Shown: in pieces, positions 36,628-45,307 of the stretch
How positions within the stretch are numbered: position 1 is the stretch's first letter
Layout of the letters: the number at the start of each line of letters is the position of its first letter
Source of the DNA: Terrimonas ginsenosidimutans
Lineage (GTDB): Bacteria > Bacteroidota > Bacteroidia > Chitinophagales > Chitinophagaceae
DNA: 64,000 bases
Assembly: GCF_022012415.1 (NCBI RefSeq)
Contig: NZ_JAKLTR010000011.1
Span: 62,001-126,000 of the forward strand
Reading direction: 5' to 3'
Translations under genes and position numbers: made by a program
Notes under the pieces: model-generated
Database searches by the model: none
Told to the model about the DNA's origin: nothing
What the model saw: the letters and a program-made list of their open reading frames with translations, nothing else

Positions 36628-37377
36628 TTAATTGCGTTTCAATTGTTCAAGGACAACTTCTCCCAGGTCCTTCGCCGATTGCGGATTCTGGCCTGTTACC
36701 ACCCGCTGATCTGCTACAACATGTGATTGCCACAACCCAGATTTTTCAAAGATCGCTCCGCGCTCAATCAGTTTAGTTTCCAAAGCAAACGGAACGACTT
36801 TCTCCAGTTTAACGGCAACTTCTTCTTCATTGGTAAAAGCATTTATCTTTTTGCCATCTACAAGATATTTTCCGTTTGAAAGTTTTATGTTCACCAATCC
36901 CGCCGGTCCGTGACACACCGCACTCACTATCCCGTTGTTCTCATAGATCTTTGCGGCAATGCTTGCAAGAGCTTTGTTATCGGCAAAATCCCACATTGCA
37001 CCGTGACCACCAGCGAAATGGATCGCCACATATTGGGAGGGATCTACTTCTGAAGGTTTCTTTGTGTGTTCGATCTTATAGCGATACGCTTGATCATCCC
37101 AGAATTTTTTGTTGATGGAATCTCCCAGGTTGAAACCGTCTACCGGAGCGTTACCGCCTTTCGGACTTACAAAGTCAATTTCATAACCGGCAGTTACCAG
37201 TACATCCCAGGGATGCGCGACTTCGGATAGATAGTATCCGGTGGCTTCACCGGTGTTTCCTTTTTTGTCGTGGCTTGTAACAACAAATAATATTTTCTTT
37301 TTCATCTTGTTTCCATTTTGAGCGCTTACCATGCTGGTGCTGATCAGTACCAGTACCCAGGCCATTAATATTTTCAT
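36628..37377 (-). CDS. Exported DJ-1/PfpI-family protein
   Basis: The protein has 249 residues. A Sec signal (MKILMAWVLVLISTSMVSAQ) is followed by a full DJ-1/PfpI domain. The catalytic Cys is in SAVCHGPAG, and a partner Glu/His region is in HFAGGHGAMWDF. The Hsp31-like insert (LSEVAHPWDVLVTAGYEIDF, in part) is present. Hsp31-type members are glutathione-independent glyoxalases or protein deglycases. Its export is unusual and separates it from the cytosolic paralogue at 37778. It follows the ABM gene by 22 bp, so it is the last gene of the Crp/Fnr-controlled operon. Confidence 0.9.
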   Translation of the reverse strand: MKILMAWVLVLISTSMVSAQNGNKMKKKILFVVTSHDKKGNTGEATGYYLSEVAHPWDVLVTAGYEIDFVSPKGGNAPVDGFNLGDSINKKFWDDQAYRYKIEHTKKPSEVDPSQYVAIHFAGGHGAMWDFADNKALASIAAKIYENNGIVSAVCHGPAGLVNIKLSNGKYLVDGKKINAFTNEEEVAVKLEKVVPFALETKLIERGAIFEKSGLWQSHVVADQRVVTGQNPQSAKDLGEVVLEQLKRN

Positions 37378-37399
37378 GATCTGTTTTTATTATGTTGGT

Positions 37400-37702
37400 T
37401 TAGAAATTCAATTGTGAAGAGAGGATAACCTCCCGGTTTTCCAGTTCGGGAACGATTTGTTCAACGACAATTTTTTGGAAGTGGGCAGAATTGCGATGTT
37501 CATCCAGTGCTGTTTGGTCAGCATATGCTTCTGCCAGCATTACCGTATTTTCATCTGCGTTGCCCTGATAAGCGTTGTAGAACAGGTTGCCTTTTTCTTC
37601 CCGGCTTTTTAGTGCTACTTCAGCCAGCAGTGCTTTTACGGTATCGATCCTTCCCGGTTTCACTTGCCATTTGGCAAATACGTATATAGGGTTTGTATTC
37701 AT
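37400..37702 (-). CDS. Antibiotic-biosynthesis-monooxygenase-like (ABM) protein
   Basis: The protein has 100 residues, one ferredoxin-like ABM fold. It opens PIYVFAKWQVKPGRIDTVKA, with the conserved LLAEVALKSREEKGNLFYN and FHFQKI-like end AHFQKIVVEQIVPELEN. The family (YgiN-like) oxidises quinones and other aromatics without cofactors. It sits between the two DJ-1 genes (75 bp after one, 22 bp before the other). That context points to disposal of quinones or reactive carbonyls. It is cytosolic and likely dimeric. Confidence 0.88.
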   Translation of the reverse strand: MNTNPIYVFAKWQVKPGRIDTVKALLAEVALKSREEKGNLFYNAYQGNADENTVMLAEAYADQTALDEHRNSAHFQKIVVEQIVPELENREVILSSQLNF

Positions 37703-37777
37703 GACTTTTTATTTTAGATGGTGCAAAAGCACAGAACAGACCCTTTCGGGAAAGAGTAGGCCTGTCCGGTGCTTGTT

Positions 37778-38455
37778 TTATGCTTTGTTTTCCAGGATTG
37801 CTACGATCTTTTCTCCAACTCCTTTTGCTGATGCAGGGTTCTGGCCGGTTACAATATTTCCATCGGCAATACTGTTAGCGGTCCAGGGAGCCGCCTCATG
37901 GAAGATGGCACCTTGTTCCGTGAGGGCAGATTGAAGGAAGAAAGGAACATCTGCTTTTGCGTAGTTGTTTTCTTCTTCATCTGTGAATGATGCAATATTT
38001 TTCCCTTTAACAAGGTATGAGCCATCACTCAGTTTTACATTGAGCAGAGATACGGGCCCGTGACAAACAGCGCCAACCACTCCGCCACGTTCGTAGGTGT
38101 CGGCGATCACTTTTTTGAGTAATGGATCTTCTGGCATATCCACCATGGGGGCAAGTCCGCCGGGAACAAATACCGCATCATAAGAATCGGTATCTGCAGT
38201 GGAAAGTTTAACGGCTTTTTGCATATCCGCCCAACCTTTCCCGGTGAGGAATGCGAGGTTCTCATGATCGTCAGCAAGATTCAGTGCGTCAAGGTAAGGA
38301 GTGTCACCACTCAGGCTTGCAAAATCGATCTGAAAGCCTGCTTTCTCGAATGCTGAATAGGGATGCGCCACTTCCGGAAGGAACGTACCGGTTCTTCGGT
38401 TATTCGGGCCGATCGAATTGGCGTTTGATACAATGATCAGGATTTTCTTTTTCAT
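37778..38455 (-). CDS. Cytosolic DJ-1/PfpI-family protein (Hsp31-like)
   Basis: The protein has 225 residues and no signal peptide. The catalytic Cys is in GAVCHGPVSLLNVKL, the nucleophile-elbow partner is GGLAPMVDMPED, and the N-terminal Glu region is FLPEVAHPYSAFEKAG. It is a close relative of the exported protein at 36628. Hsp31-type enzymes turn methylglyoxal into lactate without glutathione. It is the first gene of the operon, downstream of a CRP-type palindrome and a -7 element. The two paralogues plus the ABM gene form one likely transcription unit. Confidence 0.9.
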   Translation of the reverse strand: MKKKILIIVSNANSIGPNNRRTGTFLPEVAHPYSAFEKAGFQIDFASLSGDTPYLDALNLADDHENLAFLTGKGWADMQKAVKLSTADTDSYDAVFVPGGLAPMVDMPEDPLLKKVIADTYERGGVVGAVCHGPVSLLNVKLSDGSYLVKGKNIASFTDEEENNYAKADVPFFLQSALTEQGAIFHEAAPWTANSIADGNIVTGQNPASAKGVGEKIVAILENKA

Positions 38456-38500
38456 AATGTTTTATTTAAATAGATCAGGGTTATTGATTGTTTCGTGATA

Positions 38501-38569
38501 CAAAGCTACTGTCAGTACGAAGGGGCGAAAAGGAAGGGGATCACTTTTCCGGTGTGATCCGGATCACAC
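38501..38569 (-). promoter_or_regulatory. Activator-type promoter of the DJ-1/ABM/DJ-1 operon
   Basis: On the minus strand TAGCTTTG (38508-38501) is a perfect -7 box. There is no TTTG box 19 bp upstream. The palindrome GTGTGATCCGGATCACAC (38552-38569) has its centre exactly 52.5 bp upstream of the first T of the -7 box. It matches TGTGA-N6-TCACA. The same geometry occurs at the SDR gene. Confidence 0.75.
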
Positions 38570-38571
38570 TT

Positions 38572-39366
38572 TTAGTGAATTGCTTTTAAGATGCCGCCGT
38601 CAACTCTCACGGCTGCGCCATTGGTAGCGGCTGCGAGAGGGCTTGATGTGAATACAACCGTAGCTGCAACTTCTTCCGGGGAGATAAACCGTTGCAACAG
38701 GCTGAGTGGTCTTGTTTCTGAGAAATATTGATGTTCTACTTCCTGGTTGGTGCTGTTCCTTTGTTCGGCAAGTTCTCCAATGAATCTTTCAACGCCGTCG
38801 GAGAAGGTGGGTCCGGGGAGAACCGAATTGACGGTTACGCCGGTACCTTTTGTGAGCTGCGCAAGGCCATTCGCGATGGAGAGTTGCGCGGTTTTGGACA
38901 TGCCGTAATGGATCATCTCTGTTGGGATCTGGATCGCTGATTCACTGGAGATGAAGATCACCCTGCCCCAATTGTTTTCCAGCATTTCCGGCATGTAGAA
39001 GCGGGTAAGACGAACTCCGCTGATCACGTTGATATTAAAGAGCTTGAACCAGTCTTCGTCTTTGGATTCGAAAAAAGGAACGGGTTCAAAGATCCCGAGG
39101 TTATTGATCAGTATATCAACCTGCGGTAACTCTTTTATTAACTGAGTGAAGCCTTCTTCTGTAACAAGATCGGCTGTGATCCCATGAACGGAGCTGCCCG
39201 GTACGGTTGACAGAATACTGTTTACTGCGGAGGCCACTTTTTGCTTATTGCGGCCATTTATGTAAACGATCGCACCTTCCTCGGCAAAAGCTTTAGCAAT
39301 GGCAAATCCGATACCGGCGGTTGATCCGGATATAAAAACGCGTTTGTTGTTAAGTTGTAAGTTCAT
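38572..39366 (-). CDS. Short-chain dehydrogenase/reductase of the Crp/Fnr module
   Basis: The protein has 264 residues from the ATG complementary to 39364-39366 (MNLQLNNKRVFISGSTAGIG). The upstream in-frame codons overlap the predicted promoter. The Rossmann motif is SGSTAGIG, the NNLG variant of the structural Asn motif is in ILINNLGIF, Ser is in FISSESA and the catalytic Tyr/Lys is in YGMSK. INGRN after strand 2 suggests NADP(H). The end WVDGGI-like motif is RVDGGIL. It is the first target of the adjacent Crp/Fnr protein and probably reduces a toxic carbonyl or quinone. Its 3' end abuts the palindrome of the next operon. Confidence 0.9.
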   Translation of the reverse strand: MNLQLNNKRVFISGSTAGIGFAIAKAFAEEGAIVYINGRNKQKVASAVNSILSTVPGSSVHGITADLVTEEGFTQLIKELPQVDILINNLGIFEPVPFFESKDEDWFKLFNINVISGVRLTRFYMPEMLENNWGRVIFISSESAIQIPTEMIHYGMSKTAQLSIANGLAQLTKGTGVTVNSVLPGPTFSDGVERFIGELAEQRNSTNQEVEHQYFSETRPLSLLQRFISPEEVAATVVFTSSPLAAATNGAAVRVDGGILKAIH

Positions 39367-39390
39367 GATCCTGTGTTTTAGTTTGTAAGT

Positions 39391-39460
39391 CAAAACTAGA
39401 ACACAGTGAAATGGAGGGGAAGGAGGCTGGTCACAAAAAAAGTGTGATCCGGATCACACT
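39391..39460 (-). promoter_or_regulatory. Activator-type promoter of the SDR gene
   Basis: TAGTTTTG (39398-39391 on the minus strand) is a perfect -7 box with no -33 box. The 20-bp palindrome AGTGTGATCCGGATCACACT (39441-39460) is centred 52.5 bp upstream of it, the same distance as at the DJ-1 operon. The predicted RNA start is about 20 nt before the ATG. Confidence 0.75.
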
Positions 39461-39531
39461 GCTTAATTTATTGCCCGAACGAAGCAAGCTCAGGGTGGGG
39501 CGCATTAACTTTAGCGGTCTGGGAGCTCCTG

Positions 39532-40104
39532 CTACTTTCCTCCATTCGAATACAACCTGCTCAATGTCTCCCGGCTGACGCCAAGAAATTCCGCAATGTA
39601 TTTTTTAGGGATGCGTTGCAACAGATCAGGGTATAAGCGGGAAAACTCTTCGTAGCGCTGCTGAGGAGTGCTGGAGAGCAATAGCAGTATTCTTTTTTGC
39701 AACGCGATATAGCCGTTGGTAAGTTTCACGCGGAAGAAGTGTTCCATCTTATGCAGATCTGCCGCCAGCTTTTCTCTTCCCAGAAGCGTAAGACTAAGAA
39801 CTTCGCCTTCTTCGAGACATTCGATGAACATGGTGGAAGCCTGTTGTTTGAAATAGGCGGTATAATCAGACATCCACCAATTTTCACGTGCAAATTGCAG
39901 GATATGCTCCTTACCGTCATTATCTACATAAAATACTTTGTAGATACCCTGCAGTACGAGGTACTCATGTTTTATTTCGTCTCCGTCGTGGATCAGGAAT
40001 TGATTTTTTCTTACCTTTTTTAGTGTAAAAAACGTCTTGATGTAATCAAATTCTTCATCACTAAGAGGAGTGACCTGCTCGATATGTGTTCTTAATTTTT
40101 CCAT
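39532..40104 (-). CDS. Crp/Fnr-family regulator
   Basis: The protein has 190 residues. The N-terminal cyclic-nucleotide-like barrel includes KNQFLIHDGDEIKHEYLVLQ (in part) and GIYKVFYVDNDGKEHILQF. The C terminus has the Crp helix-turn-helix IPKKYIAEFLGVSRETLSR. No Fe-S Cys cluster like that of Fnr is present, and the phosphate-binding Arg/Ser pair of true Crp is not obvious, so the signal is unknown. Similar short Bacteroidota members are common. It lies right upstream of the SDR gene, whose promoter carries a TGTGA-N6-TCACA palindrome, and is the best candidate to bind that and the matching site at 38552. Confidence 0.9.
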   Translation of the reverse strand: MEKLRTHIEQVTPLSDEEFDYIKTFFTLKKVRKNQFLIHDGDEIKHEYLVLQGIYKVFYVDNDGKEHILQFARENWWMSDYTAYFKQQASTMFIECLEEGEVLSLTLLGREKLAADLHKMEHFFRVKLTNGYIALQKRILLLLSSTPQQRYEEFSRLYPDLLQRIPKKYIAEFLGVSRETLSRLYSNGGK

Positions 40105-40338
40105 TTTTGAAGTAGCAACTAAAAATAGTACTTCTTTTATAAGTTAATGTAGAATCGATGGCAATTTAGTTGCCTCGTGGAGGGAGACTGGCATTGTTTT
40201 CCGCTATATACGCAGATCTCTGTCTGCTTGTGGCCAACTAATCTGCGCATCGGCGTCCTGGTCAGCACTACCTGGCGGAAATCCTACGCCGGATCTTAGG
40301 TCAATGTCTGTGGAGGTATGCGCAACAGGTCGGTTTCC

Positions 40339-40974
40339 CTATAGCAAATTCGCTTTAGCAGCAATTTTGATCAGCAGCGCCGTATTATTCACTCCAAACT
40401 TCATCAACAGATTTTTCCTGTGCGTATCCACTGTATGCAGGCTGATGAACAACTTTTCGGCAATTTGCGGATTGGTAGAGCCGTCGGCTATCAGCTGCAA
40501 TACTTCCTTTTCGCGTGAGGTTAGAACCGGTAAATTGTTCAATTCTTTTTTTTCGGCTTCTGCCAGATGAAGATGCTGGCTCATGTAAAGGTATCCTTCA
40601 TGTACACGTAGCAGCGCTTCTTCTATTTCTTCGCGCGAAGCGCTTTTTAATAAATACCCCACAGCGCCATGTTGCAGCATCTGCGAAATATAACTGCGCT
40701 CCTTGAACGTACTCATGGCGATCACTTTTACGCCCGGACATTCTGTTTTGATCTTTTCCGCCAGTTCAATTCCGCTGACCTCTGGCATGTTGATATCTGT
40801 AAGAACGATATCCGGTTGGTGCTTTTTGATCAACTCCATCGCTTCGAAAGCATTGGTGGCAAGACCGGCAAGGTCCACAAAACCGAACTGCGCTAACATT
40901 GATTGCATACCTTCCAGTACCATCGGATGGTCGTCTACGACCATTACACTGATTTTATCCTTGTTGCTGCTCAT
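40339..40974 (-). CDS. NarL/FixJ-type response regulator
   Basis: The protein has 211 residues from MSSNKDKISVMVVDDHPMVL. The receiver domain has the acidic pair in VVDDHP, the phospho-acceptor Asp in DIVLTDINMPEVSG, the switch Thr/Ser in IAMSTFKE and the conserved Lys in YLLKSASREE. The LuxR helix-turn-helix is LTSREKEVLQLIADGSTNPQ (in part) with recognition helix SLHTVDTHRKNLL. It overlaps the sensor kinase gene by 20 bp, so the two are translationally linked. The phosphorylated form should bind DNA as a dimer. Targets are unknown; the large exported proteins at 43080 are on the other side of the kinase. Confidence 0.95.
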   Translation of the reverse strand: MSSNKDKISVMVVDDHPMVLEGMQSMLAQFGFVDLAGLATNAFEAMELIKKHQPDIVLTDINMPEVSGIELAEKIKTECPGVKVIAMSTFKERSYISQMLQHGAVGYLLKSASREEIEEALLRVHEGYLYMSQHLHLAEAEKKELNNLPVLTSREKEVLQLIADGSTNPQIAEKLFISLHTVDTHRKNLLMKFGVNNTALLIKIAAKANLL

Positions 40975-42952
40975 TATATTCAATTAAACATTCTATGTGT
41001 ACTGATGTGCCTTTCCCCGGAGTTGACTGGATATCCAGCTGGCCATGTAAGTAATTTACCCGTGATTGTATATTCCGGATCCCGGCGGTTCTGAATTCTT
41101 CCATCGCTTTTACGGCAAACCCTTTGCCATTATCTTCCACCGTAATGGAAATAAGATTATTCTGCCGGATCACCTGTGCTACAATGATCGTTGCCTGCGC
41201 ATGCTTGATCACATTGTTCAGCAACTCCTGTACGATTCTGTACAGCACTATTTCAATAGACGGCTCCATTCTTTCCTCAAGCCCGTGAAATTCTGTATGA
41301 ATAGGCGAGGGCAGTGATTCGGAAAGGCCATCACAATAATCCTGCAATGCCTGTTGAAGTCCCATATTGAGTAGCGCTTCCGGCATCATGTTATGGGCAA
41401 CACGGCGCATTTCACTGATCGATTCGTCCAGTTTTGTAAGGGCAAGATTGAATGACCGGCCATTTTCTTCGCTGAGGATCAGATTGCCTTTCATGGCGCC
41501 AAGTTGGAGTTTTACGCCACTTAATAAACCTCCAAGGCCGTCATGCAGGTCTTTTGCAAGACGGCTGCGCTCGTCTTCCTGTCCTTTGAGCAATGATTGG
41601 GTAGAAAGCAATTGCCTTTCTGTTTCGAGTTCGCTGATCCGTTGCTGCTGCAGCTTTTGTTTATTTCGGTGGTTACGGTATGCGAGCAGGGCTATGACGA
41701 GGATGGCGGCTACACCGCCCATCAGGATATAGTTCAGAAAATTCTTCTGCCGGATAGAAACTGTCTGCAGTTTGATCTGGTTTTCCTTCTTCTCCGTTTC
41801 ATATTTTTTTTCAAGATCGGCAGCAGACTTGGCTACTTCTTCATTCAGTCCCGCCTGCTGCAGTGAATCTGCTATCCCCTGCGATTTTGCTGACGCAGGG
41901 TAATCTCCTTCCCGGGCAGTAATGTATGAAAGAAGGCGATATCCGTTCAGCAATTCATCACGTATTGAATCTTCGATCGCAATTCCAAGCGACTGATCCA
42001 GGAAACGGCGTGCTTGTTGATTATTGTTAGTATAATAGTTGGCAGCAGCAAGGCTATAATAGGCGGAAGCTTCCATTTTCCGGCTTTTTAATTCTTTGGC
42101 AAGGGCAAGTGATTTTTCTGCCATTCCCCGCATCTTTTCATATTTGCCAAGGCCGGAGTAAAAATTGGTGACGAATTTATAGATCATTCCTTCGGCAAAA
42201 ACATCATTGATCTCTTTGGAAGCAGTGATCGCCTTTTTATAAAAATGATCGGCGCTGTCAATGACACCGATATGCTGGTACTCCTGTGCGAGACTTGAAT
42301 AAAGGCGATTGAAATAAGGCGCTTTGGTCTGATAAAGATCCCGCAGGCGAAGACCCGTAAGTGCGGCATCAATTGCTTTGCGCGATTGACCGAGATCGGA
42401 ATATGCATTGCAAAGACTGTGATAAAGCTGAACCATTTTTTCTTTATCACCGGCCTGTTCTGCTTTTGCCTGTGCCTGCAACACATAGTTAAGTTCATCC
42501 TCGTATTTTCCGAGATACTGGTTGCAGATCGCGAGCATATTCAGCATGGCGATCTCAGATCCGGTCTCTTTCAGTTTCCGGGCAATGCCTAAACCAAGCT
42601 CGCTTTCGCGCAGCGCTTTTTGGTGATCGCCATTCGTAAATGCTACAACGGCCATGCGCTCGTGATAAAGGACCTGGCCTTTCTCATAGGAAAGTTCTGT
42701 AGAAAGCTTCCTGAGCTTTTCAAGGTAGTAGACGGCCGAGTCCAGGTTACTTTTCTCATAATACCTGACCAGGGAATACATGGTCTTTACATTGTTCGTA
42801 TCACGTGCCTGCTCCTGCAACCTGGCAAGCAGGCTGTCACGCTCTGTTGTTTGTGAAAACAGAATGGATGGGAAGGCCAGCAGCAGGATCAGCGTTTGGA
42901 ATCCCCTGCTGCGCGGCAAATGAAGGTGGCTGCACATGCTACAAATAAACAT
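40955..42952 (-). CDS. TPR-domain sensor histidine kinase (HisKA_3)
   Basis: The protein has about 665 residues; the start could also be the ATG at 42937, and a TTG at 42964 is less likely. A signal-like segment (RGFQTLILLLAFPSILFSQ) leads to about eight TPR-like repeats (residues 30-390) in the periplasm. One membrane helix follows (ILMGGVAAILVIALLAYRNH). The HisKA_3 phospho-acceptor His is in LAKDLHDGLGGLLSG (near residue 470). The HATPase_c domain has the N box LLNNVIKHA and the G1/G2 motifs DNGKGF and GIRNIQSRV. It phosphorylates the partner regulator encoded just downstream. The TPR sensor class is typical of Bacteroidota. The signal is unknown. Confidence 0.93.
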   Translation of the reverse strand: MFICSMCSHLHLPRSRGFQTLILLLAFPSILFSQTTERDSLLARLQEQARDTNNVKTMYSLVRYYEKSNLDSAVYYLEKLRKLSTELSYEKGQVLYHERMAVVAFTNGDHQKALRESELGLGIARKLKETGSEIAMLNMLAICNQYLGKYEDELNYVLQAQAKAEQAGDKEKMVQLYHSLCNAYSDLGQSRKAIDAALTGLRLRDLYQTKAPYFNRLYSSLAQEYQHIGVIDSADHFYKKAITASKEINDVFAEGMIYKFVTNFYSGLGKYEKMRGMAEKSLALAKELKSRKMEASAYYSLAAANYYTNNNQQARRFLDQSLGIAIEDSIRDELLNGYRLLSYITAREGDYPASAKSQGIADSLQQAGLNEEVAKSAADLEKKYETEKKENQIKLQTVSIRQKNFLNYILMGGVAAILVIALLAYRNHRNKQKLQQQRISELETERQLLSTQSLLKGQEDERSRLAKDLHDGLGGLLSGVKLQLGAMKGNLILSEENGRSFNLALTKLDESISEMRRVAHNMMPEALLNMGLQQALQDYCDGLSESLPSPIHTEFHGLEERMEPSIEIVLYRIVQELLNNVIKHAQATIIVAQVIRQNNLISITVEDNGKGFAVKAMEEFRTAGIRNIQSRVNYLHGQLDIQSTPGKGTSVHIECLIEYNEQQQG

Positions 42953-43044
42953 CGATTTTGGCAATAAAACGATCCCGTCTTGGGGGGAGACTTAAAAGGA
43001 GGCGAATACCGCTTTCCGGGGATAGGCCAGGCTGGTGGAAGTTC

Positions 43045-43052
43045 TACATTTG
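43045..43052 (+). promoter_or_regulatory. -7 element of the 43080 gene
   Basis: TACATTTG fits TAnnTTTG exactly. No clear -33 box precedes it. The predicted start near 43057 is about 23 nt before the ATG at 43080. Confidence 0.45.
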
Positions 43053-43079
43053 AGGAACCAGGAACTAAAAACTTACATC

Positions 43080-45233
43080 ATGAAAATCGCATCTGCCTGT
43101 CTTATGCTGCTGATATCAGCAGCCTCATTTTCCCAGGTCAAGCCGAAGGCAAAATCAAAAGAAAAAGCCCCCACCCAAAAGGACATGGATGCTGCACTAA
43201 AGGAAATGCAGGGCATGATGGACGAGATGATGAAGGAAATGAGTGATGAAGACAGAAAAATGATGGACAGCATGGGCATCAAGATGCCAAACATGAAAAA
43301 TGTAAAAGTGCCCAAGGCAACAGATAAGCAATGGGCAGAGGCATTTGAAGACGATAATCGCGTGGTGCCAAAGAAAGATGATAAACGGATAGCCGCTATC
43401 CCAAAGCAGGTGACCGCAGCAAAACTCCCTGCATATATCTCCGCGATCCAAAAGAAGATGACCGGGGAGATGGACAGTAAAACAATTACCGCTGGCAATA
43501 ATATCTACAAAGAAATACAGGGTAAAGCTAAATCAACCCGCCAGGCGGGAAGTATGGCAACCTCTCTGTGGATGAGTGGTCAGCCTGAAATTTCACTTTA
43601 CCTGCTGGGAAAAGTTTGTGCCGCGGATGCCAGCGATGCAGATAATCTTAGCAGTTATGCTGCTGCTTTGACTATGCTTGATGGCGAACATCTGGCTATT
43701 CCGATCCTGCAAATACTTAATACAAAGTATCGTCGTAACACAACCGTGCTAAATAATCTTGGACAGGCATGGTTTGGTTTGGGCGATATCGCAAAAGCAG
43801 AGAAATACCTGGATAGTGCACTCACTATCTACCCATTTCATCCTCAGGCAAATCTTACAAAAGCATCTATCGAAGAAAGCCGTGGCAATGTAACAAAGGC
43901 AATAGAAGCGGTAAAGAAATCCATCCGCCATTCTTATACAAAGGAGAAAGAGGAAAAGTTGAACAAGCTTGGTCACAAGCTGACACGGAAAGACCTGCGG
44001 ATCCCTATCAGGGCGAGTGCTGATCCTCTGGGGTTACTGAATACGCGACGTCCTGACTATCCGACATCCGTTGCACAAATGGATGTCCTGGGGCCGGCCT
44101 GGGAGGAATTTAATGCCGCTTGTGATAATAAGATCCTGCAGATCCGGAAAGAGATCAATGAGGTCGGGGCCCAATATACAGCCTCTGCTGCTGCGATGGC
44201 GAAAGACGTTATTGCAACCGCAGAACAGGGAGGTGCGTACACATTTTCGCAGCCACCGTTCTTGAAAAAAGCCACCATCAACCTGGCAGAATGCAAATCG
44301 TTCTACGAACAGAAATTCAAGAAGGAAACAGACCGGTTTATGGCGTTCCGGAACGACCTGGATGCTATAGAAAAAAGATATAGGCCGGCTCCGCCCGAAG
44401 CGAGTTGTTCGCAACGCAGGGACGCGATCAATGCACTTATCAAAGCATCGAACGAACGAAAGAAGAAATATGACGAGGAGACACTACCCCTTTATCGTCA
44501 TTTTTACAATGACATGGCTTATTGGTCCCAATATACCAGCACCAGCCCAACTGAATTCAAACTGATCGTACTTAATTTTCAACTTGGCTGGCTGCAGAAA
44601 GTGCGCGAGCTGCAACCTGTTAATCTGTGGGGTCACAAAGGACAGTTCAGGGATTGTGTGGATAAAGAAGATGGCAAACCGGGCAAGCTTGCCGATTTCG
44701 ATGATGTTGCCTGTAACTACAAAGCAACAATCGACTATGGCATTGCCGTTCAGGAGATCAGCTGCAGCCGTACCAATACCACTTATTTTTTCGGTACACA
44801 TTCTTACACTACGAAAGAGCTTGGGGAGAAATACATCGGTGCAACAGTAAAGGTAAAACCGCGCCTTAGTGCAGGAGCGGATTCCGGCCCGCTGAGTATT
44901 GAAGCTTTTGTTGGCGCGGACTTCACCATTGATCTGGATGAAAATAACAAAGTAAAAGACTGGGGCGGTACCGTAGGTGGGGGAATCGAGACCTCTGCCG
45001 GAGGCAACGTCGGACCAGTGAAAGTGCAGGGTACAGTCACTACAGAGATTGAAGTAGAAATCGGACCAAAGGGAATAGGCGACGTAAATATGATAGGCAC
45101 GGCGGAAATGACAGCCGGCGCCCTCGGCCAGAAAGTGGCGGTTGGCGTACAGGATAAGGTGAGCCTGATCTCTGGCCATGGATCTGTTACAGGAACAGGT
45201 ATTATGAAAGGCACTGTTTTAAGTGAATGGTGA
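43080..45233 (+). CDS. Exported TPR protein with Met-rich N-terminal region
   Basis: The protein has 717 residues from the ATG at 43080 (MKIASACLMLLISAASFSQ is the signal). The next 60 residues are charged and very Met-rich (ALKEMQGMMDEMMKEMSDED), ending in GIKMPNMKNVKVPKATD. Two or three TPR-like helical pairs cover about residues 200-300 (LNNLGQAWFGLGDIAKAEKY). A long helical middle part follows. The C terminus (from YIGATVKVKPRLSAGADSG) is Gly- and Thr-rich beta structure. No family name applies. It should be periplasmic or outer-membrane bound. The next gene, 74 bp downstream on the same strand, is probably cotranscribed. Confidence 0.8.
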   Translation: MKIASACLMLLISAASFSQVKPKAKSKEKAPTQKDMDAALKEMQGMMDEMMKEMSDEDRKMMDSMGIKMPNMKNVKVPKATDKQWAEAFEDDNRVVPKKDDKRIAAIPKQVTAAKLPAYISAIQKKMTGEMDSKTITAGNNIYKEIQGKAKSTRQAGSMATSLWMSGQPEISLYLLGKVCAADASDADNLSSYAAALTMLDGEHLAIPILQILNTKYRRNTTVLNNLGQAWFGLGDIAKAEKYLDSALTIYPFHPQANLTKASIEESRGNVTKAIEAVKKSIRHSYTKEKEEKLNKLGHKLTRKDLRIPIRASADPLGLLNTRRPDYPTSVAQMDVLGPAWEEFNAACDNKILQIRKEINEVGAQYTASAAAMAKDVIATAEQGGAYTFSQPPFLKKATINLAECKSFYEQKFKKETDRFMAFRNDLDAIEKRYRPAPPEASCSQRRDAINALIKASNERKKKYDEETLPLYRHFYNDMAYWSQYTSTSPTEFKLIVLNFQLGWLQKVRELQPVNLWGHKGQFRDCVDKEDGKPGKLADFDDVACNYKATIDYGIAVQEISCSRTNTTYFFGTHSYTTKELGEKYIGATVKVKPRLSAGADSGPLSIEAFVGADFTIDLDENNKVKDWGGTVGGGIETSAGGNVGPVKVQGTVTTEIEVEIGPKGIGDVNMIGTAEMTAGALGQKVAVGVQDKVSLISGHGSVTGTGIMKGTVLSEW

Positions 45234-45307
45234 TTTGTTAAGTATATTGAATAGCAGGAGATAAAATTCAAACTGATAAAACAGCCATGCTGGCCAGGCA
45301 TCAAACA

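Noticed and set aside
44484-45179. 231-codon frame opposite the 43080 gene
   Set aside because: The sense-strand protein has a signal peptide and coherent domains; the antisense product has none.
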